Source: Fragum whitleyi (Eukaryota; Mollusca; Bivalvia; Cardiida; Cardiidae). Taken from it: a stretch of 64,000 nt of DNA. The position numbers were made by a program, and so were the translations under genes. The stretch's first letter is position 1. Every line of letters begins with the position of its first letter. The stretch spans positions 20,113,459-20,177,458 of the forward strand of contig OX411543.1 of assembly GCA_948146395.1 (NCBI GenBank), given 5' to 3'. Below are positions 34,676 through 46,186 of this stretch, piece by piece. The notes beneath the pieces were generated by a model. That model was not told the origin of the DNA and did no database searches. It saw only the letters and a program-made list of their open reading frames with translations.

Positions 34676-35515
34676 TTTCTTCTTCTTCTTCATCCAAGTA
34701 AGAACCGGGTCTTTTGACGTAAGTGGTTCTGCGTTAACTGCGCCCCCGAAAATAAAACAACAAGTCCAACGAAAGTCTCTGTTTACAAGCTAAAAACCAG
34801 GAGTTAAAACTGTTTACAGTCTGTTGTTGTTTTCTACGAGAGCACCACTGGAGAGATGGATGCCAGGCAGTGCCTGAACGAGTCCAGTGATCTTGCAGCT
34901 GCTGTGCTGATCGGAAGAGAGTTCCAATCCCTGATTGTCCTGGGGAAGTAAGAGTCTTTGTAGATCGGGTGGTTGGTTCTTTCTTGGAAAAAGCGATGCT
35001 GGCCTCGGGTGCGGCTGTCACTAGCTTGGAGGTAGGTATTTCGGTCGATATCTACCAGGCCATGGGCAACTCGGTACATCATAGTGAGGCGAATGTTCTT
35101 GCGTCGTTCGGCTAAACTGTCCCATTGTAGATCTTGAACCATATTAGAGACACATCCAAGGGTTCGGTCCGTGTAGTTGTTAAAGATGTAACGGGCCGCC
35201 CTTCATTGTACTTGTTCTAACAAGTTCGTGTGACTTTTGCTGTTAGGGTCCCAGACCGTACATGCATATTCCATGGCTGGTCGTACTAGTGTTGTGTGGG
35301 TAGCCTTCTTGACTGGAATACTGCAGTCTCTAAAGTTACGTCTGAGGAAGCCGACTGTCCTGTGCCCCTTGCCTGCAACGCTTTGAATATGGTTGTCCCA
35401 GGTCATGTTGTTGGAGATGGTAACGCCCAAGTACTTGCTCGAGTCTTCCGTGTCTAATACATGTCCATGGAGCTTGAATTTAAATTTCATTTCAAACAAT
35501 TTTCTAATTTAGGGG
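34676..35515 (-). pseudogene. LINE non-LTR retrotransposon, 5'-truncated, RT C-terminus with one stop
   Basis: A single minus-strand frame runs from about 35499 to 34834, interrupted only by a TGA at 35205-35203. It reads SSKYLGVTISNNMTWDNHI, then VGFLRRNFRDC, VRPAMEYACTVWDP, then after the stop RAARYIFNNYTDRTLG, YRVAHGLVDIDRNTYLQ and YFPRTIRDWNSLP. These are the thumb-side motifs (YLGVxI, W..HI, GFLRRN, EYAxxVWDP, SFFPRTIxxWNxLP) of CR1/Jockey-type LINE ORF2. A (GAA)n 3' tail (TTCTTCTTCTTC at about 34678-34692 on +) follows a ~140 bp 3' UTR. Recently inserted but dead. Confidence 0.88.
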
Positions 35516-36719
35516 ACATTTCAACCAGTCTTGCACAAACTTTTTAAACGATAAGCATGTAGTAGTGGCTGAGAAAAGACTGCGCGTTTATGAAAACTGA
35601 TCTTAGTCTACCCTGCGTGCGAAAGCTTCGTACACAAAAGGAATATGCCGTGAAAAGCAAGAGAAGGGTCAATTTTCTCACCCTACTTTGAGCGTGTGGA
35701 ACATCATTCAATCAGTATGAAACCAAGTTTTAAATGAAATCAAACTTTTCAATGAAAAACGCGGGAATGCTATTGTTTCTATTGTTTTTTTTCTGTGTTG
35801 ATGTTAGCTTTGCTCCATCTAACGCCACGAGACTGTAACATTTTGGACCACTGCTCTATTGACCATTATCTTGATTTACCAGAAAATCATAGGTGATTAA
35901 CTCAAGGTAGTCCGTTACCCAAGCAGTCTTGACCATGGTATTTTGTTTACTCTGCTGGAACGAGGAGAAATCATTGGCCAGTTCTCAGAATAACACAACA
36001 GTAACAGGCTGCATGATGCATTTAATAGTCCCATGGAAGCAATTATCAGATAATCATGGAACCATAAAACTGTCCAGCGAATTTGGGGAAATTTTGGCCA
36101 AACTGGCGTCAGATTTATATTTTCTTTAGCTTTTCCACCTTCACTGCGATATCGCAATTTTCTTTTATCATATCAAAGAACCGAACAACCTGTGAATGCT
36201 TAATAAATATATTTCTTCCTTTTTGAGGGGCTGGTTAATTACCATATATAGAGATGCTCGAATGCCTATATCGCTCTACCGGCCTGAATTATTAATTGTA
36301 CCAAAGTAAGTCAGTTCAACAGAATTCTTAGAATTTAATCGATATCTTAATGAAACATTTCATTTAATCGGACTGAAGCCCAATGCCACTTGGTATTTTA
36401 GAGAGAATATATCGAAAACTTTCTCTTGCTTGAAAGCAATATTTTAGTCTGAAAAAATGAAATTAAAGTTTTTAACAAATTCAACATGTGAAAAAAGGCT
36501 CACCTATTGGAAATTCTTAACTTGAAAAATATGATAAAATTCACCAAATATTTACACAAAACCAATCCATTTTTTAATGCTTTCAAAGTTTTAATATGCT
36601 AATATTGAAAATATGACACGCCTACGAAAGCTATGATTTTCGTCATAAGAAAATGCTTGTAAACAGTCTGACAGAGAGCCAAAGTACAAAGGTTATTCTT
36701 ACGAATGTTGTTTTTAACC

Positions 36720-36773
36720 AAACTCCCTGTATATACTCAAAGGGAGTTACAACTGTTTCGCGCTGAGCCATCG
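36720..36773. repeat. Hairpin family H, partial copy
   Basis: AACTCCCTG..CAAAGGGAGTT small hairpin followed by the right arm ACAACTGTTTCGCGCTGAG and CCATC. The left outer arm is lost. Confidence 0.6.
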
Positions 36774-36883
36774 AAATGCAAGCATACGGTGTTGTATTGA
36801 AGTAGATCTCTGCATTTATGCCTATAGTCTGGTTTTCAGGCAAAGATACTCACAAGCATTTTAGTACATTTTATTTCAAAATC

Positions 36884-37174
36884 AGCCAACGTCATTGCGC
36901 AGAGATAGCGCGTCGGACTATCATTCAAAACATCCCGGGTTCGATTCCCGATGGCGGCACTCATCCTTTCCGATTATTTGTCTTCCACCAATGGGTTGGT
37001 AATCGTAATTCTATGTGGAATATCAGCTGGAAGTTAAGAAATGGTTTTATCGCATTACGGGTATGAGAATTACTAGGAATCCATTGTTAGGTGCTGTAGC
37101 CGAAGCGATTTAACTGAAAGGTTGTTGAAAGCAGCATAAAACCCCATTCAAACAAACAAACAAACAAACAAACA
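36884..37174 (+). mobile_element. SINE-A, full-length plus-strand copy
   Basis: tRNA-like head (ATTGCGCAGAGATAGCGCG as A-box region, CGGGTTCGATTCCCG as B-box), body GGCGGCACTCATCCTTTCCG, TTAGGTGCTGTAGCCGAAGC, and a (CAAA)n tail. No clear target-site duplication found. Confidence 0.8.
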
Positions 37175-37489
37175 TTGACAATCACCATTTGCCGCACTCA
37201 ATTTCTCTAGTTTCTAAAAGCATGTCTATGTCAATACAGTTACCAGTCTAACGCCTTCCCTACGTTTAGTTTGACGAAACGTTTTCAAATTTACGGCCAT
37301 AGCGGAATATGATTTTTTTAACATTTCGCGAACGTTTCCATTCCGAATGGAGGGATGAATTTTCACGAAGGACCACTGAACCCCTGGTAATTGTGCACTG
37401 CAATTGCGAGCAGATTTGATATCTTGAAGCCTTTATCCTTTGCACAGGGACTAGTTATGTTGAGGATTAGGTACCGAAACTATATAATC

Positions 37490-37830
37490 GTAATTACCAT
37501 AGGCGGATCTAGATTTTTTAAATCTATGCGCACTTAGAAGGTGACCATCAAACAATACTTAGCATAAAGGCTAATATATGGATATATGAGTCAAAAGTTA
37601 AATGCCACCCACTCTCCCTTTTCATGAATTGAGCGTTGGCGAATAATCCAAACATCGTAACTACAGCCTGACTAAGCTTTAGGTACGATTTTTTATCATT
37701 CATCAACGATGATTTTAGAAAGAGGATTGATTGGTAGGGCCTATTACGCACTTGCGTAATGTGCGTTATGGTAGTTACGCCCTTGATTACGACATCCGAG
37801 ATGGACGCAATGCCCAAATAGGAGCTATGT
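37490..37830 (+). repeat. Dispersed repeat family Y (copy 1)
   Basis: GAATAATCCAAACATCGTAA, CTACAGCCTGA, TTATCATTCATCAACGATGA and TTGCGTAATGTGCGTTATGG recur in the same order at 39465-39780. Non-coding; class unknown. Confidence 0.65.
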
Positions 37831-38109
37831 TTGTTTCTTCTGCTGAACTTGGCCTAGCTTATTTAAACTATATCACTCCCGTCTTTCTAAACAGCATAGT
37901 ATGTTATGAGTGAGCATGAATTATAAAGTCGAACAAGGCATTACAGTGATCAAAATGATATTCTGAGAAAACGGTCGAGTTAATAATTGCTAACGGTCGT
38001 CTGCAGCTTAAGTCGAGCTTTTATCGGAAAAGTTTTAAAGCTCCCTGTCCATTTAAAGAGCATTATTGATTATGGGGTCCGTGCGTGACAGTTGGCGGGA
38101 AAAGTAATG

Positions 38110-38277
38110 CTGCTGAGGCAGGTATTTATGTCACATGATGTGGTCATATGATCAATAGTGAAATAGACACATAAAATGGAGGCAGGTGCGACGGTTGTGA
38201 GACGACAAAAATTGTCGATGAGCAAAATTTAACTGGTGACAACAGTGATGTTACATTTCTTGTAATGGAGTTTTAAA
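38110..38277 (+). promoter_or_regulatory. 5' UTR/promoter-proximal region of the calcium-sensor gene with two uORFs
   Basis: Upstream of the start codon lie an M-box-like TCACATGA (38132-38139), an 18-codon uORF (ATG 38176, stop TAA 38230-38232) and a three-codon uORF ATG GAG TTT TAA (38265-38276) that ends one base before the main ATG. The transcription start is unknown, so whether the uORFs are in the mRNA is inference. Confidence 0.4.
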
Positions 38278-38341
38278 ATGGGGAAACGTGCCAGCAAATT
38301 GAGTTCAACAGAAATGAAGGAATTAATGACGTGCACATATT
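38278..38341 (+). CDS. Neuronal calcium sensor (recoverin/frequenin family), coding exon 1
   Basis: ATG with good context (AAAATGG) opens 21 codons: MGKRASKLSS, TEMKELMTCTY, plus one base before a GTAAGA donor. MGxxxS is an N-myristoylation signal and MGKxxSKLxxxxxxELxxxTYF is the N-terminus of frequenin/NCS-1-like proteins (by eye closest to frequenin, with KR for KK). The exit phase (1) fits the 25 nt exon at 44680. The protein is expected to be a small four-EF-hand Ca2+ sensor with a Ca2+-myristoyl switch. Intron 1 is 6338 bp. Without the downstream exons the open frame here would be dismissed as noise; the joined reading makes the call. Confidence 0.83.
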
Positions 38342-38837
38342 GTAAGAATTTTAAATACTTTCAATGTATCACCTTGCGATTTGTCGTCTGCAGTTTAAAA
38401 AATCGATTTATTTTGTTCAATAAGCCAAAAAAGAAATGCTTGGAGTCTGTAGTTTTTTGTTGAAGAACGAAATTAAATTAATTTCCTAGTTTTTCTTTTC
38501 TTTTCTAGAATATCTAGATTCTAGATTTCGATCATTTTCTTGAGTGATTTCGAAATACAGTAGATCTAGATCTCTATTGTTAAAACAAGAAAAAAAAACC
38601 ACCATTTGCTAATCTTTTTCTAAATTTAGGCAGAGATTTTAAAAGATTTGAGGGATTGTAATTATTTTGGGTGTATCCTTAGGACCTGGCATGCAAGATC
38701 CTTTGGATGTTTAGAAAATCAATGTGATTAATCTGTATTCTAATTTCATTTTATGGCTTAACTTGAAAGATTTGCAATATTACAAAAATGGGTGGATTTT
38801 GAAAAGGAATCAATCTGTTAGGTAGAAAAAAAAACTG

Positions 38838-38885
38838 ATGAAGAAGAAGAAATTGCTTGTTGACAAGCAATTTCTTCTTTTACCA
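38838..38885. repeat. AAGAAGAAATTGCTTG hairpin
   Basis: GAAGAAGAAATTGCTTG / CAAGCAATTTCTTC perfect inverted repeat with a 4-6 nt loop; related to the core of the 13950-14382 element and to a scrap near 39900. Confidence 0.75.
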
Positions 38886-39201
38886 CAATATTTTACAAGG
38901 TATAAAATCACATAAAATCTTATGTCTTTTTTTTTTTAGATAAGGGCTCATCCTATTTCTTAAGCAAATGAAAGGTCTTAAATGGGGTTTGTGCAGGCTG
39001 ACCTGGGTAAAAACTTGTTCATTAAACAATTAATTTCCTAATTTTTCTATAAATGCATTTATTCCCTGTTAAATCTATGATATTTTTAATTTATTTATTT
39101 TTTTACTTTTTCAAAATATAGCAAGCGAATCTGAATAATCTATCTGGGACCTTTCTGTTTTTCAAGTTCTTGTCTTCAAGTCAGATCTTTCTGCTACAAC
39201 T

Positions 39202-39466
39202 GCAGGGATTGACTCTTTCCAATGAAAGTAAATAGTCAAATACAAGCAAATGCTTTATGCAACAACTTATTACTTATGTATTGAAGAGATTTTAAACTTT
39301 GACAAGGTTGAAATAGGAAACTTTTCTGATTTTTTGTTTGTGGACATGTATCATGATCATGGACTCCATTGTACTCCAAACTTGCAATTTAAATGAGTCC
39401 TGTCCACAAAATAAGGAGTCTCAGATTCTCAGACTTTTCTTAATATTGACCTCTGCATGACTGGGC
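39202..39466. mobile_element. Decayed hAT-like MITE related to 13950-14382
   Basis: Starts CAGGGATTGACTCTTTCC and contains GGACTCCATTGTACTCC and AAGGAGTCTCAGA; the far end (ATATTGACCTCTGCATG) is eroded. Confidence 0.5.
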
Positions 39467-39780
39467 ATAGGCATATCTAAGGCTTTGAAATTTTTATGCA
39501 CCCAGAAAGCGACAACCAAAGAATATACAGGATAAAGGCAAAATGAGGCCTGTGACAAAAGATGAATTAATGTCCTCTGTCTGCTTGCTTCTAATGATTT
39601 GAGCTTTGGTGAATAATCAAACCATTGTAACTACAGCTTGAATGAGCTGTAGTTTGGATGTTATTATCATTCATCAACTATTTTTTTAAACAGATGATTA
39701 TGTCCTTTTATACACTTGTGTAAATTGCATAATGGGAGTTAAGCCCTTGCTGGGTAACAAACAGGAGTTCTGTATGACAG
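39465..39780 (+). repeat. Dispersed repeat family Y (copy 2)
   Basis: GTGAATAATCAAACCATTG, TAACTACAGCTTGAATGAG, TTATCATTCATCAACTA and GCATAATGGGAGTTAAGCCC parallel 37490-37830. Confidence 0.6.
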
Positions 39781-40625
39781 AGTGTATTAACCCTTTACCA
39801 TTGTTCTGTTTTTTAGACTTGTCCAAATAGAAAGCAGATACAGACATCAATGAAAAATGTGAGCAATTCATAAACAAATCATCATTTATAGTGGAAAATA
39901 TTGTGGAAAAAAGAAGAAATGGCTTGCTATAAGCAATTTGAGCCTGTGTGTGACATTTCCAACAATTTCATGCGTTTTGTTTGATGGAAAGACTTTGAGT
40001 AGCCTAGACAATCACTTTAAGCATTAACATTAATTTTGGGTTGTGAACAGCAACTTTAGGCCTATAGCCATCAATTGAGCGCATAGTTAAGACCCTGATC
40101 AGACTGTGTGGCCACACAGACTGATCAGAGTGTCAATTTTGGACTCATGTGAAATTGTTGGGAATGTCATGCACATGCTTATTTCTCTTCTTTATCACTG
40201 AATTTTCTAAATTTTAAAATTATTATGCTCTTTATAATCCATTATGTAAAGAACATATTTACAGGCCCTAATTTCATACTAGATGGGACACAATTAGATA
40301 AGATAGACAGTTTTACAAGTTTTAAATCACAAATTATCAAATTTATCAAATTTATCATATTTATGTTGTCCAAACAATTGGACTTCCCTACAATTCATTA
40401 AATTTTCCAAGTGTTCTGAATTCAAATAATTTAAAAAAGACAAACTAGGCACACTTTAATCCAAGTCCACTTTACGCTCCTTTTTCCATCAATAAAATTC
40501 TAGGCAGTGTATTTGCAAATTGACAATTAATTAATGTTATTGGTCGTTTACAGCATGCAAATTAGGTATTTTCGTCTAATCTGCAATTATTATCAGTTTG
40601 CAGGAAACCTTGCTCCTGACCTTTG

Positions 40626-40893
40626 GTTGATTGATTGAATGGAGTTTAATGCGGCTTTAAACATTTTCAGTTTTCGGCTGGAGCACCTAACAATGGATTC
40701 CTAGTATTTCTCTCGCCAGTACAACCATCAAATCCATTCCTAGCCTCCAGCTACTATCTCACATAGGTCTAAGATTATCAACCCATTGGTGAGAGACAAA
40801 TAGTCAGAAAGAGTGTGTGCTGCCCTAGGGGATCGAACCTGGGACCTCTAGATTGACAGTCTACCACGAGCTACCAACTTTGCTATGACGGCG
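40626..40893 (-). mobile_element. SINE-A, full-length minus-strand copy with 14 bp TSD
   Basis: Minus-strand SINE with (TTGA)n tail at its left end, GGAGCACCTAACAATGG body and a tRNA-like head (GGTTCGATCC complement at 40830-40839). The flanks are a perfect 14 bp repeat GCTCCTGACCTTTG at 40612-40625 and 40894-40907. In intron 1 of the calcium-sensor gene. Confidence 0.9.
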
Positions 40894-41452
40894 GCTCCTG
40901 ACCTTTGAGATAATCCTCTTAGATTATTGAAAAATGTAGTTTTCTGTAATTCCTTCATGTTTATTTCAAGAGGGTCATGGACTGGGGGGCTAGACCCCCC
41001 TGGAACGTAAAAAAATCATCAAACTGATGTCGGTTTTGAGTACAATATATAATGGCTTTTATTTATGTGTTAGGAACTGATTAATTGATTATGAAATTTC
41101 TTTTTTGATTATCAAAATCAGACGCCTAATCAAACTAATTATCGATTACAATCAATGAATCTGCCCATCACTTCTTGCATCAAACAAAAAAAATTCTGAA
41201 ATTATCCCTTTTGGAGCGTTTACAAAACATGTGTGAGACATTGAAAGCAAAAATGATAATTAATTTAGTGAACTGTTGATGATTGTCACACATTACTATC
41301 TGTAATAAATATGGTAAGTGACAGTGATCAGACTGTGTGTGATTGCATCCTTGGCAGAGGCACCTTGCATTTAGAATATGATCTGATTATCTATTGAAAG
41401 CTCATACTGAAGACTCTGATCAGAGTCAGATTTGAGTCTTTACTTAGCATTC

Positions 41453-41613
41453 AGGCAGTGGACCCGTAATAGTTCCGTAATGTTTCCCAAGTAATGAACT
41501 TTAACAATGTTAACCGAGGTTTCCTAATGAATTTCATTAGGAAACCTCGGTCAACATTGTGAAAGATCATTAGTTCCAAAATGTTATGGAACTATTATGG
41601 TTACACTACCTTA
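41453..41613. mobile_element. MITE family P (copy 4), full length
   Basis: GGCAGTGGACCCGTAATAG to ACTATTATGGTTACACTACC around the perfect hairpin GAGGTTTCCTAATGA / TCATTAGGAAACCTC. Confidence 0.8.
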
Positions 41614-42475
41614 ATGTAAGATTGTTGGAAGTTAACTTTCACACACTGAGGTATAAATAATGTAATTGAGCTGTAGCAACTAACTAATAATGTTTTTGCA
41701 GATGTATAGATTTGAGAGGGTAAAGTCTTTACGGGACAATTCCAAGGTGTACCCTCAACATAGGGTTTGTGCTATTATTATTGAAATACTTTGATCCAAA
41801 ATCCCCCCTCTATGTGTAGCTCTGTTTTTGTGTTGCATTCAATAATTTACAAACTATAGCAGATAAAATCGTTTAAACTGAGAAAGAATTTACTGCTGAA
41901 ATAATTGTGCTAATCTTGATTGATTTTGTTGAGAATTGACATTTAGTGCATGTTTGAAATTCAATTATTCTGCAGTGAAATGGTTCCAAACTATCTGTTT
42001 TCTGTCATTAGAAGAATGTGTTTCAAAATTAACTTAATTTCAATATTCTATCCTCCAGAAAAATTCTAAATTTTTCAAATTAGTTTCATTTAGATCTGTG
42101 TTGATAAAACTTGTTTCTGTAAATTTGTGTGGAAACATACATAGGGTTCTCTTTCTACTGTTGTCCAATAAATAAAAAGGCTGTAGAGTGACCCCTATGT
42201 TTGAACACACTTTCCCCTGTCCCCCACCACCAACCTACCAATAAAAAAAATATCATCTAATTTCAAAATGATGTCATGTATTTTGTATAAGTTGTACTGC
42301 CATGTATGCCAAACTTATGTCTTGTGCTTTTTGCTTGCAGACAAGACTGGGATAAGTGGATTTTAAATAGGCTTTAATGTTTTAGAATAAAGTGGTCTCA
42401 GAAATCAGTATAGAAAATTTAGAAATTTCAGTGTTGTATGTAATCTAATAATTGTTTTACACATTAACATGAATA

Positions 42476-42790
42476 TATATATAATACGTACCTAGTGTAT
42501 TATATGAAAAAAAATATCTAACGAGGTTGGGAGAATTGAAAATTGTCGAGGCTCTGCCGAGACAATTATCAATTCTGACAACCAAGTTTGATATTTTTTT
42601 CATATAATACACTAAGTACGTATTATATTTATCTTATAACCTATATTTTTCTTGTTTTCATCGGTGTTTTTAACTGAAATGCAAGTTTCTAAAAATAACC
42701 ACATTATATCATGTTCTACAAATAACTATGTGATATCATAAAAAATATCATACGGGATGTTATCATATGGATATTTGTATAGTTATAAGA
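42476..42790. repeat. Palindrome-containing repeat family U (copy 1)
   Basis: A long inverted repeat (TAATACGTACCTAGTGTATT / AATACACTAAGTACGTATTA, 42476-42631, around GGCTCTGCCGAG) is followed by a conserved ~150 bp segment (TGCAAGTTTCTAAAAATAAC, AACTATGTGATATCAT) that is also present at 50935-51215. Confidence 0.75.
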
Positions 42791-43164
42791 TAAAAAAAGA
42801 TAATGGGCTGGAAATTGAAGTTCTTTAGCTACAATCTTTTTAATCAACAATATTTTTCAAAATAAGATTAATTATGTTATGCGTGAGTGTGTGTTATGCA
42901 TAATAGTACTAACAACTATGGTTACCAGGCTTTAGAAATTAAAACCGATATCTTGATGTATTTTGTTTGATATTGACATTTACTCTATGTTTTGTAATTC
43001 AATTGTTCTACAATTATAGTTTCAAATTATTCTGTTTTGTGTTATTCGAACAATGCTTGGCAAAATTATTAGATTAAAAAGTAGTTTTCCCAAAGGCTTC
43101 AGTGTCTGAGTAATTCTTCTTTTTCTGCCAAATCTAAATCATAATAGAAGAAATTAAAGGTACC

Positions 43165-43452
43165 GTATTTCTCCTAATAAGGTATGCGGGAGCTACACAT
43201 AACATGGTCAGGGAGCTTTTATTTAGTATGCATTTTCTGATTAAAAAAATCATTAAACTCAAATCTTTTAGACCCTTTCCCCTTAAATTTGAAGTAAATT
43301 TCCTCTAAACAATCATATAAGTGATTGTTTAGAGGAAATTCATATCAAATTAGAACAGCATTCTCAACAACTTCTTAGAATTTAGGCATTTAAAGTGGGT
43401 TTTCTTAGTTAAAAATGTAGGGGTGCCTCCATGGGGGGGGGGGACTATCATT
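43165..43452. repeat. Dispersed repeat family R (copy 3)
   Basis: TACCGTATTTCTCCTAATAA, ACATGGTCAGGGAGCTTTTA and the hairpin TTCCTCTAAACAATCATA / TGATTGTTTAGAGGAA. The most complete copy; followed by a family Q scrap (43455-43519). Confidence 0.75.
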
Positions 43453-43704
43453 AGGGTGATCTTTGTCTAAACCTCCTGCCAAAGCAGGGGTATTCCGGGT
43501 TAATCATGACAAGAGTTAAATGCTATTTTGTGGATTATTGAAATTTCTCTATTGGTTATCACTTGGTATTTTTAAAGCTAGTGAAATTTCCAAGAGATTA
43601 AACCCTACTCTCCTGTAATTCACCATGTTCAACATCATCTCATGGGCACATAATTACAGTGATGTCGTTATGTTGCCAGACAATCACATGCAAAAGAATG
43701 CACT

Positions 43705-43932
43705 TTAACCCCTGTCATGCTGAATAAAGTTTTGCTAAAAATTTGCATCAAAATCAAAGGGCAAAAAGAACTGAAAGTACCAACTGTAGGTCAATTTTTA
43801 TTTGAAAAACTATAAATCTATTGACATTTCTGAGTGAGAAGCAGGTGGTGTAGACTAATATCAGACTGCACATATGTGTCTATAGCTCCTGCCAAAGCAG
43901 GAATATTACGGGTTCAGCATGACAAGGGTTAA
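43705..43932. mobile_element. piggyBac-like MITE, family Q
   Basis: TTAACCCCTGTCATGCTGAA to TTCAGCATGACAAGGGTTAA, both TTAA flanks intact; part of the hairpin core has been deleted. Confidence 0.78.
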
Positions 43933-44169
43933 TAAAAGTTGGGTAAGGCACATGATCTTTAAATTGCTCCAATTTTGGAATTTTTTGGACAACATAATGC
44001 CACCTTTGGGACCACAAATCATTACCATTTTAAGGTGTTGCTATGATGAATTCATTATGTTACTAATTTTCTCTTATTATTTCAAGGGTTTTTCAATTTT
44101 AGGAAGTAAACCTTGAAATCCGATTTCAAAATGCTGCACTACACTCCCAGTCTCATGGATGAGAGATAT

Positions 44170-44420
44170 TTAACCCTTTCATGCTGAATAAATTTTGGCT
44201 AAATATTTTCATCAAAATCAAAGGGCAAACAGCAATGAAAGTACAAACTCTAGGTCAATTTTTGTTTGACAAACTAAATATGTTGACAATTCTGGTTTCA
44301 AAGTTACAGAGAAACAGGTGGTGAAGACTAACATCAGACTGCACAATATGTGCAGGATGATGTTTGTCTATAGCTCCTGCCAAAGCAGGAATATTCCGGG
44401 TTCAGCATGACAAGGGTTAA
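44170..44420. mobile_element. piggyBac-like MITE, family Q
   Basis: TTAACCCTTTCATGCTGAA to TTCAGCATGACAAGGGTTAA, 251 bp, with hairpin core CAGACTGCAC / GTGCAGGATG. Closely related to the copy 240 bp to its left. Confidence 0.8.
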
Positions 44421-44679
44421 CATCCCACAAATTTCACCTTTGAGTCTACAGTGCATGACATTTTCAACAATTTGACAACTGCATGAGATGTAAACATTTA
44501 GTAGCCCGGACAGTTTCATAGTGTAATTAGAAGATTGTCTAATTGTCTACAGATACTTTGAGACCTTATCCAGCTATAAATTACTTAGTGAAGACTCTGG
44601 TCAGACTGTATGGATGCATAGCCTTTGCATTGCACTCAGCTAAAATAGTCATTGTTAATTGTTGTTGGTTGTTTTTCAG

Positions 44680-44704
44680 TCAGCAAGAGAGAACTACAAC
44701 AGTG
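44680..44704 (+). CDS. Neuronal calcium sensor, coding exon 2 (25 nt microexon)
   Basis: A 25 nt exon between a strong acceptor (GGTTGTTTTTCAG) and a strong donor (GTGGTAAGT, cut before GTAAGT). The T from exon 1 plus TC makes phenylalanine; the exon then encodes SKRELQQ and leaves TG, completed by the G that opens exon 3 to tryptophan. The product reads TYFSKRELQQWYKDF across the three exons, the helix-loop leading into the WYKxFxxDCPxG motif of the family. Both phases fit uniquely. Too short for ordinary gene finders. A SINE insertion begins 65 nt downstream. Confidence 0.85.
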
Positions 44705-44769
44705 GTAAGTAAAAGCCTTAACCTTTGTTGTACAGTGTTGTAGATCTTCCCCTTTTATGGATATTTTCT

Positions 44770-45007
44770 CCAATCTGGAAGTCGTGGGTTCGATCCCCGG
44801 TGGCGGCAAATATCCTTTCCGACGTTTGTCTTTCACCAATGGGTAGATAATCGTAAACCTATGTGAAATAGCAGTCGGAGGCTAGGAAAGGATGTAATGG
44901 TAGTACTGGCGTGAGAAATACCAGGAATCCATTGTTAGGTGCTCCGGCCGCCGCGATATAACTGAAATAATGTTGAAAGCGGCGTAAAACCCCATTCAAT
45001 CAATCAA
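44770..45007 (+). mobile_element. SINE-A, 5'-truncated, with 16 bp TSD
   Basis: Starts inside the tRNA-like head (GGAAGTCGTGGGTTCGATCC), continues through CTCCGGCCGCCGCGATAT to a (CAAT)n tail. Flanked by the perfect 16 bp repeat TTTATGGATATTTTCT at 44754-44769 and 45008-45023. Confidence 0.92.
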
Positions 45008-45343
45008 TTTATGGATATTTTCTGAAAATAAATCTATATCTCTGTTGTACAGTACAGTAAATCTTGCTTGAGCAACCATGCCTATTAAGTAACCATTTTT
45101 TTATAAAGCCACCATTTTCAAAATCCCCTTCTGGAAATCGGAATACCCTTAAAAGTAGATTGTATTGGTTTAAAAGTGTTGTTTTTGAATCCTATGTTGT
45201 TAAAACATAACAGAATTGTCTCAATTAGACGATTCAGTTATGTTTAAACAATATAGAGTTATTATGTCTCTAATACTAAAAGATGGCTCAGGGTGAAACA
45301 GGTGAAACTGCCTATAATGAACATATAGGCAGTTACAACTATA

Positions 45344-46186
45344 CTGTTCACAAAAAGTAGGGGATAATCTGTTAATCCATTAGGTTATTGTGGTTGCAAA
45401 CAATTAAGGACAATCTTACTTATTCATGGCCAACTTGCAGTTGTCTCATGGTAATATGGTTGTTATGGAATTCCCTTTTCTACTAAACATGTCCTGCAAA
45501 TTCAGCATTGAAGAAAAGAGGAGTATAGCGCTTATTTTAACATGGCGTATGTTGTGATTGAAATTATTACTTTTGTCAAGCATAACTTCCAGAAAAATTA
45601 TTGGTGTTTATCTCTATCATGTATTCCCATCACATTTTGTTGGAATAATGTGAGGTCTAATGAAAGCTCACCATAAGTGAGTCAATGGTATGCTAGAAAC
45701 CAGAAGAACATGAATCCAGACTGCTGTCAAACCCTGTGTCTCACAGTCAGATATTGTCACGTTACACGGTATCAAACAATTGGCTACTTTGTTGATAATT
45801 CAAAAAACAGGCGCTGCAGATGTATGTTTGCTCAAGCTGACCAGAATACCACAAATCAAATTTTGTTTGTTTGTTTGTTTGAATGGGTTTTATGCCGCTT
45901 TCAACAATTTCGCAGTTATATCGCGGCGGCCGGAGCACCTAACAATGGATTCCTGGTATTTCTTTCACCTGTACTACCATTACACCCTTTCCTAGCCTCC
46001 GACTGCTATCTCACATAGGTTTACGATTATCTACCCATTGGTGAGAGACTAACGTCTGAAAGGATATTTGCCGCCACTGGGGATCGAACCCACAACTTCC
46101 AGATTGGAAGTCTTATGCCTAACCAACTGCGCTATGGTGGCAGCCGACAAATCAAACTTACAGTACCCTCTAATTTTTGTGAACAG
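45344..46186. mobile_element. Tc1/mariner-like non-autonomous TIR element
   Basis: Perfect 13 bp TIRs CTGTTCACAAAAA / TTTTTGTGAACAG, flanked by TA on both sides (45342-45343, 46187-46188). Contains a full-length SINE; without it the element is about 550 bp. No transposase. Confidence 0.8.
45861..46146 (-). mobile_element. SINE-A, full-length minus-strand copy with 10 bp TSD, nested
   Basis: Minus strand: tRNA-like head with A-box TAGCGCAGTTGG (+ 46123-46134) and B-box GGGTTCGATCC (+ 46081-46091), SINE-A body and a (CAAA)n tail. Flanked by ACAAATCAAA at 45851-45860 and 46147-46156. The best tRNA-like head in the window. Confidence 0.9.

Noticed and set aside
45677..46018. 113-codon frame across 45.7-46.0 kb
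   Set aside because: Runs across the boundary of a SINE inside a TIR element; spurious.
46080..46140. Functional tRNA gene on the minus strand
   Set aside because: A and B boxes are good, but this is the head of a SINE with TSDs and a 200 bp body; the acceptor stem is not supported.
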